Program-made: the position numbers and the translations under genes
Shown: positions 45,229 through 55,206 of the stretch, in pieces
Layout: each line of letters opens with the position of its first letter
How positions within the stretch are numbered: position 1 is the first letter of the stretch
Notes under the pieces: generated by a model
Seen by the model: only the letters and a program-made list of their open reading frames with translations
Databases searched by the model: none
What the model was told of the DNA's origin: nothing
Assembly (NCBI GenBank): GCA_016792865.1
Contig: JAEUMJ010000011.1
Coordinates: 1-64,000, forward strand
DNA: 64,000 nucleotides
Direction of reading: 5' to 3'
DNA from: Hyphomicrobiales bacterium
Lineage (GTDB): Bacteria > Pseudomonadota > Alphaproteobacteria > Rhizobiales > Aestuariivirgaceae

Positions 45229-47511
45229 ATGGCTGGGAAGTTGGCGTTGCACAAGAAAATGGCCCATCAGGATGACCTGACGGACCTCCGGGCGTCTCTG
45301 CTCCGGAGCGTGGCCACATTGTGTTTCGCAGCAGCAACAACAACTCTCGCAACCATCGTTCTCGCGCCCGCCGCTTTCGCGATCGAAGAAATCCCGCTCG
45401 TTCCGCCTGTCACAAAAAGCCCGGAGGCCGGCACACCCGCCGATTTCGATGCGGCTCGCGTGACCTACGATCCCCGCTCCGACGTTGCCACGGCGGAAGG
45501 CAACGTGCGCATCGTCTACGGCCCCTATGTGCTGAACGCCAGCAGGGTAAAATACAACCAGAAGACCGGTGTGTTCGAAGCAAACGGCTCGGTGGAATTG
45601 CGCGAGCCGAACGGCAACCTGATGGAATCCGCCACCCTTGAACTGCGCAACAAGTTCAAGGAGGTGTTTGCAAAACATGTGAAGGCGCTGCTCACCAACC
45701 GCGTGACGATCACGGCGCACTACATGCACCGCCAGGAAAACGGCATCTCGATCTTCGAGAACACCAGCTATACGGCCTGCTACGATTGCCAGACCAAGAG
45801 CGGCCACCCCCTGTGGGAACTGACCTCGGAACAGACCGTTCACGACGCCAACGAAAAGATGCTGTACCACACCAACCCGCGCCTGAAGATTGCCGGGCAT
45901 ACGGTGATGGGCCTGCCCTACTGGGAGCAACCTGACCCCAGCGTGAAGCGGAAGTCAGGCTTCCTTGCACCGTCCTTCGTGCGTGGCAACGCATATGGCT
46001 ATGGTGTCGATGTTCCCTATTTCATCGTCACTGCACCGAACAGCGACCTTACCATCACGCCGCGGGTGACCACGAAGCAGGGCCTTGCCGGACAGGTGGA
46101 ATGGCGTCATCGCCTTGGCGCGGGTCAATACAATGTGAAGGCCTACGGGGCTCACCAGCTCAACCCCGAAAAGACGGATGAAGACTCGAAGACACGCGGC
46201 GCCGTGCGCACGGCAGGCGAATTCGAGATCAACCGGGATTGGACCTGGGGCTGGGATGGCACCGCCACAAGTGACCGCACCTTCCTCGACGAATACGATT
46301 ACGACGGCCGGGAGATTGCAAAGAATAACGTGCATGCCGTCGGCCTTTGGGATCGCACCTACATCAACGCCCAGGCCCTGAATTTCCGCTCACTGTCCGG
46401 CGGCATCGACCAGGACTACCTGCCCTCGCTTCCCTACGTGACAGGCGAAACCTATCTCAATCAGGAAGTGCTGGGTGGCGAGTTGAGCTTCAAGTGGAGC
46501 AGCTACGCTCTCTGGCGTGAAGATCCGGACAATCGTTTTGCCTATCTCAACCATGGCACACAGCAGACCCGTGCGGTCGGTGAGGCGAACTGGAAATCCC
46601 AGATCATCTCCGACATCGGGCTGGTGATGACGCCGTTCGCCCGGGTGCGCAGCGACATCACCGTCACGGAAAACCTGCCGGGTTCATCAGACAATGATGA
46701 AACGATCACCCGCATGATGCCGTCTGCCGGGTTCGACATGCGCTATCCCATGATGGCGAACTACTCGTTCGGGCAGAGCATCATCACGCCGGTGTTCCAG
46801 ATCATCTCCGCCACTGACGAAAAGAAGGCGGACAGCATCGGCAACGAAGACGCGATCACGCTCAACTTCAATACCTCCAGCCTTTTCCTGGAAGACCGCT
46901 TTACCGGCATGGACCGCTACGAAGGCGGCACCCGCACCAACATCGGGATGACCTACACCTTCCTGGGGGCGAACGGCGGCTTTGCGCGTGCCAGCATGGG
47001 CGAGTCCTTCCATCTCGCCGGAAAGAACAGCTTTGCTTCCGGTTCGGGCCTGGAAGGCAGCCAGTCCGACCTGGTTGCGGCCCTCATGGTGCAACCCTGG
47101 AGCCTGCTCAACCTGAGCTACGAGATCCGGGCCGAAGAAGACCTTTCCAAGATCAACCGCCAGCAGGCCAACCTGGGCCTCACTTTCGACAGGTTTGCGG
47201 GCAATCTCGGCTACGCTTTCATCAACAAGGAGCCGGTCTATGGCCGCCTCAAGGATGAACAGTGGGTGCAAGCCGACGGACGTGTCAGCCTGAACGATGG
47301 CTGGTCGCTGTTTGGCGGCCTGCGGTATGATCTAGAAACCATGAATGTCGATTGGCGTACAATCGGCGTTGAATTTGATTGCCAGTGCATGAACTTCAAG
47401 CTTGCTTATACCGGCGCAGACGACGACACGACCCACGAGACGGACCACAGGGTCATGATGTCGATTGATTTCGCCACGCTTGGTGGAACCGGCTTCACAA
47501 GCAGCTTCTGA
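45229..47511 (+). CDS. lptD: LPS-assembly protein LptD
   Basis: A 760-residue outer-membrane protein that, with LptE, inserts lipopolysaccharide into the outer leaflet. A signal peptide (LLRSVATLCFAAATTTLATIVLAPAAFA) precedes an OstA/LptA-like beta-jellyroll (about residues 60-180: VTYDPRSDVATAEGNVRIVYGPYVLNA). A C-terminal beta-barrel ends in GGTGFTSSF with the terminal Phe. Cysteines occur as CYDC in the jellyroll and CQC near the C-terminus, consistent with domain-linking disulfides. The start is uncertain (45229, or 45259 MAHQDD). It leads the lptD-surA-like-pdxA-rsmA operon. Confidence 0.93.
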   Translation: MAGKLALHKKMAHQDDLTDLRASLLRSVATLCFAAATTTLATIVLAPAAFAIEEIPLVPPVTKSPEAGTPADFDAARVTYDPRSDVATAEGNVRIVYGPYVLNASRVKYNQKTGVFEANGSVELREPNGNLMESATLELRNKFKEVFAKHVKALLTNRVTITAHYMHRQENGISIFENTSYTACYDCQTKSGHPLWELTSEQTVHDANEKMLYHTNPRLKIAGHTVMGLPYWEQPDPSVKRKSGFLAPSFVRGNAYGYGVDVPYFIVTAPNSDLTITPRVTTKQGLAGQVEWRHRLGAGQYNVKAYGAHQLNPEKTDEDSKTRGAVRTAGEFEINRDWTWGWDGTATSDRTFLDEYDYDGREIAKNNVHAVGLWDRTYINAQALNFRSLSGGIDQDYLPSLPYVTGETYLNQEVLGGELSFKWSSYALWREDPDNRFAYLNHGTQQTRAVGEANWKSQIISDIGLVMTPFARVRSDITVTENLPGSSDNDETITRMMPSAGFDMRYPMMANYSFGQSIITPVFQIISATDEKKADSIGNEDAITLNFNTSSLFLEDRFTGMDRYEGGTRTNIGMTYTFLGANGGFARASMGESFHLAGKNSFASGSGLEGSQSDLVAALMVQPWSLLNLSYEIRAEEDLSKINRQQANLGLTFDRFAGNLGYAFINKEPVYGRLKDEQWVQADGRVSLNDGWSLFGGLRYDLETMNVDWRTIGVEFDCQCMNFKLAYTGADDDTTHETDHRVMMSIDFATLGGTGFTSSF

Positions 47512-47531
47512 AGAGGCGCCAGGATTCGAAG

Positions 47532-48506
47532 ATGAGTCGTTTTCTCACAACCATTTTTCTTGTGTTCGCGTGCCTTTCGCCAATTGGCGCATTAGCTCAA
47601 GACCAAAAGGTTCTGGTGACGGTGAATGATCAGCCGGTCACCAGCTACGATGTGAACGCCCGCATCAACCTGTGGAAGATGCTGGGTGGCAACACCACGC
47701 TGTCGCGCAAGCAGGCCCTGGACGGTATCATCAACGACATCGCAAAGATCGAGGAAGCCAAGAAGTACAAGGCCGAAGCCACCGAGAAGGACATTGAGGA
47801 ACGCCTTGCGAGGGTCGCCAAGGGCATGAACACCGATATCAACGGCCTCAAGGGCAAGCTGAAAACGCAGGGTGTTTCAATGTCGGTGATGCGGCAATAC
47901 CTCGGCGGGCAGATTGCCTTCGGCAGGTTGCTGAGCGGCAAGTACAGGGAACGCGTGGACGTGACCGACGCCGAAATCGATGCAAAGATGGCCGAGGTAA
48001 AGGCCAACATGAACGGGCAGCTTGCCAAGATCAAGGCCGACCCGCGGATGCAACCCGTCACGGTTTACGAGATCCTCGAAATCAACTTCCCGGTGGACAG
48101 CCCCGACTTCCTCACTGCGCGCGCCGCCGATACGCAACAGTTTGCGGCGAGGTTCAAGGGCTGCGGCTCTGCAAAGGCTGCCGCCTCCGGAATTTTCAAT
48201 GTGAAGATCGGCAAGAAGATCGAGGCCGACAGCCGCCGCATTCCCCCGCAATTGCAGGCCGCTTTCAAGCAGGCGGGTGCCGGCCGGGCCATCGGCCCAT
48301 TCCGTGGCCCCACGGGGCTTCAGATGTGGGGCTATTGCGGATCCAAGAAGATCACGCCGCAACTGCCGAAGGCCCAGATGCCGACCCGCGAGCAGGTGAA
48401 GACGGCGCTGTTCAACGAAAAGTATGACGACATCGAGAAGAAGTACGGCCTCATTCTCCGCAAGAACGTGATGATCGAATACCGCGACCCCGCCTATGCC
48501 AATTGA
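47532..48506 (+). CDS. SurA-like periplasmic chaperone
   Basis: A 324-residue exported protein (signal FLTTIFLVFACLSPIGALAQ). The SurA N-terminal domain is clear (VLVTVNDQPVTSYDVNARINLWKMLGG...IINDIAKIEEAKKYKAEATEKDIEERLARVA). The later region (VTVYEILEINFPVD...) resembles a shortened parvulin-like domain and has two cysteines (KGCGS, GYCGS). It probably helps fold outer-membrane proteins such as LptD, encoded 20 bp upstream. Isomerase activity is doubtful. pdxA overlaps its end by 11 bp. Confidence 0.85.
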   Translation: MSRFLTTIFLVFACLSPIGALAQDQKVLVTVNDQPVTSYDVNARINLWKMLGGNTTLSRKQALDGIINDIAKIEEAKKYKAEATEKDIEERLARVAKGMNTDINGLKGKLKTQGVSMSVMRQYLGGQIAFGRLLSGKYRERVDVTDAEIDAKMAEVKANMNGQLAKIKADPRMQPVTVYEILEINFPVDSPDFLTARAADTQQFAARFKGCGSAKAAASGIFNVKIGKKIEADSRRIPPQLQAAFKQAGAGRAIGPFRGPTGLQMWGYCGSKKITPQLPKAQMPTREQVKTALFNEKYDDIEKKYGLILRKNVMIEYRDPAYAN

Positions 48507-49515
48507 GCCTCTTGTGCTGACCCCCGGCGAACCCGGTGGTGTCGGGCCGGAAATCACGGCCAAGGCCTGGGCTGCACTGCACGGCGATCCCGGCAACTGC
48601 TTCTACCTGATCGGCGACGCCGGTTTCCTGCGAGCCCGATGCGAGGCTGCGGGCGTGGGCGTGCCCGTGAGGCGCATCACCTCGGCGCAGGAGGCGAAGG
48701 CGGTTTTCCCGCAAGCCCTTCCCGTTCTTCACCGTCCCCTGGCGCACGCGCCGCAAACCGGCAGCTTCGACAGCGCCAATGCCGCCTGGGTGATCTCTGC
48801 CATCGATGAGGCAGTGGCCGCCTGTCTCGGCGGCACGGCGGCGGGAATGGTCACCTGCCCCATCCAGAAGGAAGCGCTGTATGCGGCAGGCTTCAAGCAT
48901 CAGGGCCATACCGACTATCTCGCCAGCCTTGCCGAACGTCAGGGTCACACCGTGTCCGAGGTGATGATGCTTGTGGGTGGTGGCCTGCGCGCCGTCCCGG
49001 TCACCGTTCATATTGCCATCAAGGATGTGCCCGCCCGGCTCAGCGGCGCCGCGATCGAGGCGCAGGCCCGCGTCACCGATCATGCCTTGCGCACCTTCTT
49101 TGGCATAGCCGAGCCGCGCCTTGCGATGACCGGCCTCAACCCGCATGCGGGCGAAAACGGCAGCATGGGGCGGGAGGAGATCGAGATCATCATTCCCGCC
49201 ATCAAGCGATTGCAGGCGGAGGGTCTGCATGTGCGCGGTCCGCTCCCTGCCGATACGGCCTTCTTTCCGCAGGAACGCGCCACCTATGACGCCATTCTCT
49301 GCATGTATCACGATCAGGCCCTGATCCCGGTCAAGACACTCGATTTCCACGGCGGCGTGAACGTCACGCTTGGGCTTCCCTTCATCCGCACCTCGCCGGA
49401 CCACGGCACCGCGCTTGCCCTCGCAGGCACCGGCAAGGCCCATGCCGAGAGCCTCGTTGCCGCCATTCGCCTTGCCCGCGCGATGGCCTTCAACAGCGAA
49501 TCCCGCCCATCATGA
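48496..49515 (+). CDS. pdxA: 4-hydroxythreonine-4-phosphate dehydrogenase
   Basis: A 339-residue NAD-dependent enzyme in vitamin B6 (pyridoxal phosphate) synthesis. [18 protein letters not shown] is the N-terminal motif. Metal-binding histidines are in [24 protein letters not shown] and [16 protein letters not shown], with [20 protein letters not shown] conserved. It overlaps the SurA-like gene by 11 bp and rsmA by 4 bp (ATGA). Confidence 0.96.
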   Translation: MPIEPLVLTPGEPGGVGPEITAKAWAALHGDPGNCFYLIGDAGFLRARCEAAGVGVPVRRITSAQEAKAVFPQALPVLHRPLAHAPQTGSFDSANAAWVISAIDEAVAACLGGTAAGMVTCPIQKEALYAAGFKHQGHTDYLASLAERQGHTVSEVMMLVGGGLRAVPVTVHIAIKDVPARLSGAAIEAQARVTDHALRTFFGIAEPRLAMTGLNPHAGENGSMGREEIEIIIPAIKRLQAEGLHVRGPLPADTAFFPQERATYDAILCMYHDQALIPVKTLDFHGGVNVTLGLPFIRTSPDHGTALALAGTGKAHAESLVAAIRLARAMAFNSESRPS

Positions 49516-50354
49516 GCGCCGACGACGGCTTGCCACCGCTGCGCGAGGTGATTGATCGTCACGGCCTTGCGGCAAAGAAATCCCTGGGCCAGAACTTCCT
49601 CTTCGACCTCAACCTCACGCGCCGCATTGCGCGGGCCGCGGCACCGTTCGGGGACTGCACCATCGTTGAAATCGGTCCCGGCCCCGGCGGCCTGACCCGT
49701 GCCCTGCTGATGGAGGGTGCGCCGCGAGTCGTCGCCATCGAGCGGGATGAGCGCGCCCTTGCCGCACTTGCCGAAATCGAAGCCGCCTACCCCGGCAGGC
49801 TCACAGTGATTTCGGGCGATGCCATGACCGTTGATTGGCCCTCCCTGGTGCAAGGCCCCGCCAAGATCGTCGCCAACCTTCCCTACAACATCGGGACGCC
49901 GCTTCTCACGGGCTGGCTCACACAGGGCGCGTGGCCGCCGTGGTTCTCATCCCTCACCCTCATGTTCCAGAAGGAAGTGGCCGAACGCATCGCTGCCAGG
50001 CCGGGAAGCGAACACTTCGGCAGGCTGTCCGTCCTGTGCCAATGGCGGTGCAGCGTGCACAAGCTGTTCGACGTTCATCGCAGTGCCTTCACGCCACCTC
50101 CCAAGGTCACCTCGTCCATCGTTCAGCTCGTGCCGAAGGAGCCGGAAATCGCTTGCGATGTGAAGGTGCTGGAACGCGTCACCGCTGCGGCTTTTGGCCA
50201 GCGCCGAAAGATGTTGCGGCAGAGCCTCAGGGAGGTTTTTGCGACACCGGAAGAGGTGCTGACCCGCCTTGGCATTGCGCCCACGGCAAGGGCAGAAGAA
50301 CTGGCGGTGAATGACTTCGCGCGACTGGCCGTGGCGGCTAAAGCTTCTTCGTGA
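49512..50354 (+). CDS. rsmA: 16S rRNA dimethyladenosine transferase (KsgA)
   Basis: A 280-residue SAM-dependent enzyme that dimethylates A1518 and A1519 of 16S rRNA late in small-subunit assembly. [31 protein letters not shown] (SAM site) and [11 protein letters not shown] (motif IV) are complete. It is the last gene of the lptD operon. Its final 17 bp overlap the convergent gmk gene end. Confidence 0.97.
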   Translation: MSADDGLPPLREVIDRHGLAAKKSLGQNFLFDLNLTRRIARAAAPFGDCTIVEIGPGPGGLTRALLMEGAPRVVAIERDERALAALAEIEAAYPGRLTVISGDAMTVDWPSLVQGPAKIVANLPYNIGTPLLTGWLTQGAWPPWFSSLTLMFQKEVAERIAARPGSEHFGRLSVLCQWRCSVHKLFDVHRSAFTPPPKVTSSIVQLVPKEPEIACDVKVLERVTAAAFGQRRKMLRQSLREVFATPEEVLTRLGIAPTARAEELAVNDFARLAVAAKASS

Positions 50355-50979
50355 GATTGCGCACGAAATCCGTCAGGCCCAGTTGCCGGTGACGGCGCAG
50401 GCGCTCGGCGGTCAGGATCGCCATCACCATGCGGTGGCTTTCCTCCACATCATCGTTGACGATGATGTAGTCGTATTCCGGCCAATGGCTGATTTCATGG
50501 TTTGCTTCGGCCATGCGCTTGGCAATGACCGATGATGAATCCTGCGCCCGCTTGATCAGCCGTTCACGCAGCGTATCGGCGGTGGGCGGAAGGATGAACA
50601 GGCGCACCAGATCATCCTTCATGTTCTGGGCAAGCTGCTGGGTGCCCTGCCAGTCGATGTCGAACAGCACGTCGCGGCCCTGCTCCAATGCCTCCTCCAC
50701 CGGCGCCCGGGGCGTGCCGTAGGAATTGCCGAAAACTGTAGCCCATTCCAGAAGCTGCTTCTGCTTCACCATTTCGTCGAATGTCTCCGGGGTGATGAAG
50801 TGATAGTCCTTGCCATCCACTTCACCCGGCCTCGGCTTTCGCGTGGTGACGGATACCGACATGGTGATGTTCCGGTCGGCCGCCAGAAGCTTGCGGGAGA
50901 GTGTGGTCTTGCCCGCGCCCGATGGCGAGGACATCACGAAAAGCAGTCCACGCCGGGGGATATGTGTCAGGGTTGCCAT
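50338..50979 (-). CDS. gmk: Guanylate kinase
   Basis: A 213-residue enzyme that phosphorylates GMP to [22 protein letters not shown] is the P-loop; [21 protein letters not shown] binds [13 protein letters not shown] and [17 protein letters not shown] follow. It is the final gene of the leftward fab-mltG-yicC run and overlaps rsmA tail-to-tail by 17 bp. yicC ends 4 bp upstream. Confidence 0.97.
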   Translation of the reverse strand: MATLTHIPRRGLLFVMSSPSGAGKTTLSRKLLAADRNITMSVSVTTRKPRPGEVDGKDYHFITPETFDEMVKQKQLLEWATVFGNSYGTPRAPVEEALEQGRDVLFDIDWQGTQQLAQNMKDDLVRLFILPPTADTLRERLIKRAQDSSSVIAKRMAEANHEISHWPEYDYIIVNDDVEESHRMVMAILTAERLRRHRQLGLTDFVRNLTKKL

Positions 50980-50983
50980 GCCG

Positions 50984-51871
50984 TCACTCGATGTTCTGAA
51001 CCTGCTCGCGCATCTGGTCGATCACCGTCTTGAGGTCAAGGCCAATTGCGGTCAGGCTGCGGTCGATGGATTTCGAGCAGAGGGTATTGGCTTCGCGATT
51101 GAACTCCTGGGCAAGGAAGTCGAACTTGCGGCCAATGGGTTCGCGCGAAGCCAGCAGCTCCCCTGCGGCCTCGACATGGGAGAACAGGCGGTCCAGTTCT
51201 TCCTGGATGTCGCTGCGGGTGGCCGCGAGGATTGCCTCCTGGTGCAGCCGCTGCTCGTCAAGTCCTGCCCCCGGCTCCATCAGCCTTGCCACCTGTTCGC
51301 GCAGGCGCTTGCGGATCGCCTCGGCTGAACGTGCGGGGTTGTCTCGAGCGGCGGCGGCCAGTGCCGCGATCCGCTGCAATTGCTCGGTCAGCACGGCGTG
51401 GAGCCGCTTGCCTTCCTCGGCGCGTGCATCCTGCAGGGCTGACAGGGCTTGATCGAAACTGGCGAGAAGTGCGGCATCGCGGGCGGCGGCCTCCGCCTCG
51501 CTCACCTCGCTCCGCACCGGCTCGATGACACCGCGCAGGCCAAGCAATGCTTCCGCCTGCAGGGGCGGCGCACCGATCTCGTTCTGCAGGCGCTGGGCAA
51601 TGACGGTGAGTTCGGCCAGCAGCGTTTGGTTCACGGTGACCGTTTCACGGGTATTGGTGTTGGTGAGGGTCAGGCCGATCTGGAAGTTGCCGCGCTTCAT
51701 CGCCTTTTGCAGGCGTTGCCGCACGGGCATTTCAAGGTGGTCGAGACCCGGCGGCAAGCGCAGGCGAACATCCAGCGCCTTGCCGTTGACGCTCTTCAGC
51801 TCCCATTGCCAGGACCAGTCGTCCGCGCTGCCGGAGTCACGCGCAAAGCCGGTCATGGAAGTGATGGTCAT
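50984..51871 (-). CDS. yicC: YicC family endoribonuclease-like protein
   Basis: A 295-residue protein of the conserved YicC family, whose E. coli member is an endoribonuclease linked to small-RNA decay. ITSMTGFARDSG is the N-terminus, SVNGKALDVRLRLP follows, and KFDFLAQEFNREANTLCSKS near the C-terminus is the DUF1732 hallmark with acidic and Cys residues. It usually neighbours gmk, as here. Confidence 0.93.
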   Translation of the reverse strand: MTITSMTGFARDSGSADDWSWQWELKSVNGKALDVRLRLPPGLDHLEMPVRQRLQKAMKRGNFQIGLTLTNTNTRETVTVNQTLLAELTVIAQRLQNEIGAPPLQAEALLGLRGVIEPVRSEVSEAEAAARDAALLASFDQALSALQDARAEEGKRLHAVLTEQLQRIAALAAAARDNPARSAEAIRKRLREQVARLMEPGAGLDEQRLHQEAILAATRSDIQEELDRLFSHVEAAGELLASREPIGRKFDFLAQEFNREANTLCSKSIDRSLTAIGLDLKTVIDQMREQVQNIE

Positions 51872-51969
51872 CGGGGGCAGCCTTGAATCATGTGATGCTG
51901 CACCTCTGGTAGCGCATCGGCAGCCGCAAGGGAACGAGGCCCCGCGTCCCCTGCTCCCGGCCCTCGGAA

Positions 51970-53364
51970 TTACGGTTTCTTTTTCTTCAGTGCAGGAATG
52001 GGCACCAGCGTGTCGCCCACCTTGACCAGGGTGCCGGGTTTCAGGGCTGCTTCGGCGGGCTGGGCGTCGGCTTCTTGCGTGGGCTTGGCGGCTGTCGCCT
52101 GGGTCGAGGCAGCAGCATCCCCGTCAGCCGAAACAGGAACGGCGGGCGCCGGCGCTGCGGCTGCTTCCGGCGGCGGGGCCGGTGTCGCGGCAGCGCTGGG
52201 TGCAACCGCATCTTCCGGCACGTCCGGGAGAGCGGCCTGTTGCACCACCGGAACTGCCGGAGCATCAGCCTGGGCAGCCGGGTCGGCGGGTGCGGCTGTG
52301 GCCTCAGGTGCGGGAGCGGGCTGGGCTTTTCCGGCCTCGATGGCGCGCCACTTCCTCACGTTTGCATTGTGCTCTTCGAGGGTGGTCGCGAACACATGGC
52401 CCCCCGTGCCGTCGGCAACGAAGTAGAGGTCACTCACCGGAGCCGGATTGAGCACCGCCTCCATCGCATCCTTGCCGGGCGAGGCGATGGGCGACGGTGG
52501 CAGCCCGTTGATGCGATAGGTGTTGAACGGCGTATCGCTGTCGATGTCGGATTGGGTGATCGGGCGGTCGAGTTTTCCCTTGCCGCCGACAAGACCATAA
52601 ATGATGGTGGGGTCGGACTGCAGCCGCATCCCCGCTTTCAACCGGTTGAGGAAGACAGCGGCAACGCGCGGGCGCTCATCGGCCTTTCCGGTTTCCTTCT
52701 CGACGATGGACGCGAGCGTCACCATCTCGTTCTTGTCCTTGAGGATGGTGTCGGCTGGTCGCCGCGCCCAGATCTCTTCGATCAGTTCGCTTTGCGCCCG
52801 CACCATTTCATCAAGAAGCTGCTGGCGGCTCTTGCCGCGCGCATAAAGATAGGTGTTGGCAATGACTGCGCCTTCCGCCGGAATGGCGGCCACGTCACCC
52901 GCCATGGGTTCCTGTTCCATCAGGCGCTTGACCGCCATCTCGCTGGTCCAGCCTTCGGGAACGGTGAACTTGTACATCACCACCCGGCCAGAGGCCATGA
53001 TGTTGAAAACCTCGGCCATGGAGGCGTTGGCGGGAAATTCATATTCACCGGCCCGCATCGACGAGCCGCGAACGGCCTGGGCGAAGGCCGCGATGCCCAT
53101 GGTGAGGGAATCGCTGACGACGCCCTTGTCGTGAAGGAATTGCGCCACCTGCATGCGATCGAGATTGCGCGGCACGTCAACGATGGTGGCCTGCTGCAAG
53201 GGGCCGGGTGCATTGTATCGGGCGTAGAGCCAGGCCCCAAGACTGCCAACGGCAATCGCAGAGATGATTGCGAGCGCGAAAAGCCAGCCGAGCACTCGCG
53301 CCACCGCGGACCCTCGCGGCTTGCGCTTTTCGTTGCCGGGCAATTTGAACGGCGTGTTGGTCAA
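51970..53364 (-). CDS. mltG: Endolytic murein transglycosylase MltG with long Ala/Pro tail
   Basis: A 464-residue inner-membrane enzyme that cuts nascent glycan strands and can set their length. A basic cytoplasmic N-terminus (KRKPRGSAVARVLGW) precedes one membrane helix (LFALAIISAIAVGSLGAWLYA). The YceG domain follows, with a LysM-like part and the catalytic Glu in LASIVEKETGKADERPRVAAVFLNRL. From about residue 345 to 450 the protein is Ala/Pro-rich low complexity, beyond the usual family end, finishing in LVKVGDTLVPIPALKKKKP. It lies between fabF and yicC. Confidence 0.93.
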   Translation of the reverse strand: MTNTPFKLPGNEKRKPRGSAVARVLGWLFALAIISAIAVGSLGAWLYARYNAPGPLQQATIVDVPRNLDRMQVAQFLHDKGVVSDSLTMGIAAFAQAVRGSSMRAGEYEFPANASMAEVFNIMASGRVVMYKFTVPEGWTSEMAVKRLMEQEPMAGDVAAIPAEGAVIANTYLYARGKSRQQLLDEMVRAQSELIEEIWARRPADTILKDKNEMVTLASIVEKETGKADERPRVAAVFLNRLKAGMRLQSDPTIIYGLVGGKGKLDRPITQSDIDSDTPFNTYRINGLPPSPIASPGKDAMEAVLNPAPVSDLYFVADGTGGHVFATTLEEHNANVRKWRAIEAGKAQPAPAPEATAAPADPAAQADAPAVPVVQQAALPDVPEDAVAPSAAATPAPPPEAAAAPAPAVPVSADGDAAASTQATAAKPTQEADAQPAEAALKPGTLVKVGDTLVPIPALKKKKP

Positions 53365-53392
53365 TTCCGGGGCCCCTCTCGCCCCAGGGAGT

Positions 53393-54658
53393 TTACGCCG
53401 CGACGCGGCGGAAAATCAATGAGGCGTTGGTGCCACCAAAACCAAAGGAATTGGACAGAACTGTGTTGATTTCCTTTTTCTTCGCGGCATGCGGCACAAG
53501 GTCCAGCGCTGTTTCAACCGACGGATTGTCGAGGTTGAGCGTGGGCGGGCAGATGTTGTCACGCATGGCAAGGATGGAGAACACGGCTTCGACCGCACCC
53601 GCCGCACCGAGCAGGTGTCCGACAGCGGATTTGGTGGAAGACATGGCGACGCGAGCCGCATTGTTGCCGATCAGGCGTTCCACGGCGCGCAGTTCGATTT
53701 CATCGCCGAGCGGCGTCGAAGTGCCGTGGGCGTTGATGTAATCGATCTCGCCGGCGGAAATGCCGGCGCGCTTGATTGCGGCCTGCATGCAACGGAATGC
53801 GCCGTCACCGTCTTCCGAAGGTGCGGTGATGTGATAGGCGTCGCCCGACATGCCGTAGCCGATCAGCTCGCCATAGATCCGGGCACCGCGTGCCTTGGCG
53901 TGCTCGTATTCTTCCAGCACCAGAATGCCCGCGCCCTCGCCCATGACGAAACCGTCACGGTCCTTGTCATAGGGGCGGGAAGCCTTTTCGGGCGAGTCGT
54001 TGAAGGCAGAGGAAAGCGCCTTGCAGGCAATGAATCCGGCAATGCCGATGCGGCAGATGGCCGATTCGGCACCACCCGCGACCATCACGTCAGCATCACC
54101 GACAGCAATGATGCGGGCAGCATCGCCGATTGCGTGGGTGCCCGTTGCGCACGCCGTCACCACGGCATGGTTCGGTCCCTTGAGGCCGAAATTGATGGAG
54201 ATGAGACCGCCCGCGAGGTTGATGAGCGAACCGGGAATGAAGAACGGCGAGACCCGGCGCGGGCCTTTCTCGGCCAGCAGCAAGGTCGTGTCCTGAATGC
54301 CGGTGAGCCCACCGATGCCGGAGCCGACCAGTACCCCGGCGCGGCAGCGTTCATCTTCCGTCTTCAGTTCAAGGCCGGAATCCTTCATCGCCTGCTTCGC
54401 CGCAATGAGCGCGAACTGGATGAAGTCGTCGTAACGGCGCTGGTCCTTGGGATCGATCCAGTCATCGCGTTTCAGCGTGCCGTTGCTTCCGTCGCCTTCC
54501 TTCACCTCGAAGGCGATGCGGGTCGAAAGATCAGAGGCATCGAAGCGCGTGATCGGACCGGCGCCAGATTTTCCGGCCAGCATGTTTGACCACGTTGTTT
54601 CCACGCCCGTTCCCAGGGGTGATACAATTCCCAAACCTGTGACGACCACTCGCCGCAT
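53393..54658 (-). CDS. fabF: 3-oxoacyl-[acyl-carrier-protein] synthase II
   Basis: A 421-residue condensing enzyme for fatty acid elongation. VVVTGLGIVSPLGTG starts the thiolase fold. The active-site Cys is in VTACATGTHAIGDA, with His in NAHGTSTPLGD and in AVGHLLGAAGAVEA, and NSFGFGGTNASL is near the end. It follows acpP after 132 bp that hold a strong hairpin. Confidence 0.97.
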   Translation of the reverse strand: MRRVVVTGLGIVSPLGTGVETTWSNMLAGKSGAGPITRFDASDLSTRIAFEVKEGDGSNGTLKRDDWIDPKDQRRYDDFIQFALIAAKQAMKDSGLELKTEDERCRAGVLVGSGIGGLTGIQDTTLLLAEKGPRRVSPFFIPGSLINLAGGLISINFGLKGPNHAVVTACATGTHAIGDAARIIAVGDADVMVAGGAESAICRIGIAGFIACKALSSAFNDSPEKASRPYDKDRDGFVMGEGAGILVLEEYEHAKARGARIYGELIGYGMSGDAYHITAPSEDGDGAFRCMQAAIKRAGISAGEIDYINAHGTSTPLGDEIELRAVERLIGNNAARVAMSSTKSAVGHLLGAAGAVEAVFSILAMRDNICPPTLNLDNPSVETALDLVPHAAKKKEINTVLSNSFGFGGTNASLIFRRVAA

Positions 54659-54703
54659 GTGAATTCCTCTTGATCGAATTTCGTAGGTTGACGCGACACA
54701 ACA

Positions 54704-54750
54704 GGAAAACGCGGGGCCACAGGATTTTCACGCCCTGCCCCCGCGTTTCC
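54704..54750 (-). terminator. Long intercistronic hairpin between acpP and fabF
   Basis: Arms at 54704-54716 (GGAAAACGCGGGG) and 54739-54750 (CCCCGCGTTTCC) pair over 12 bp with one bulged A and a 22-nt loop. It lies 41 bp after the acpP stop. It could give partial termination or protect a short abundant acpP mRNA, setting ACP well above FabF. There is no T-run. Confidence 0.5.
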
Positions 54751-54790
54751 GCGAATATAACGGCCCGGCAGGTCATGCCGAGCGCACCAA

Positions 54791-55027
54791 TCAGGCCTGG
54801 GCCTTCTCGATGAACTTCACAGCATCGCCGACGGTCTGAATGGTTTCGGCGGCGTCATCCGGAATTTCGATGCCGAACTCTTCTTCGAAGGCCATCACGA
54901 GTTCAACGGTGTCCAAGCTGTCGGCACCGAGATCGTCGATGAAGCTGGCTTCCGGCTTCACCTTGTCGCCGTCCACGCTCAAGTGCTCGACAACGATCTT
55001 CTTAACCCGTTCAGCGATATCGCTCAT
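54791..55027 (-). CDS. acpP: Acyl carrier protein
   Basis: A 78-residue acidic carrier that holds growing acyl chains on a phosphopantetheine arm. The attachment Ser is in [22 protein letters not shown]. The ATG at 55027 has AGGA eight bases upstream; an in-frame TTG two codons earlier is not needed. In related genomes it directly follows fabG; here the haloperoxidase module lies between. It has its own upstream region of 179 bp. Confidence 0.98.
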   Translation of the reverse strand: MSDIAERVKKIVVEHLSVDGDKVKPEASFIDDLGADSLDTVELVMAFEEEFGIEIPDDAAETIQTVGDAVKFIEKAQA

Positions 55028-55161
55028 GTGCAATTGTCCTAATAACTGTTCTCACGCCCTGGCGGTCCGGACACCTCGCTGGGGTCCCCCTCAAGCCGCC
55101 GGGCGTAACTAGCACAGTTCTGCTCAGCGTTAAAAGGGAGAAAAATGCGGTTAAAATCCAG

Positions 55162-55175
55162 CGCCTTGAAAGGCG
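55162..55175 (-). terminator. Short hairpin after the MFS gene, before acpP
   Basis: CGCCTT and AAGGCG form a perfect 6-bp stem with a 2-nt loop in the region between acpP and the MFS stop. Reverse-strand runs of four to five T follow further on. It is a possible terminator separating the inserted module from acpP; weak because the T-run is not immediate. Confidence 0.3.
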
Positions 55176-55206
55176 AAAAAGCATGTTTCAGGCGCAATCA
55201 AACGGC

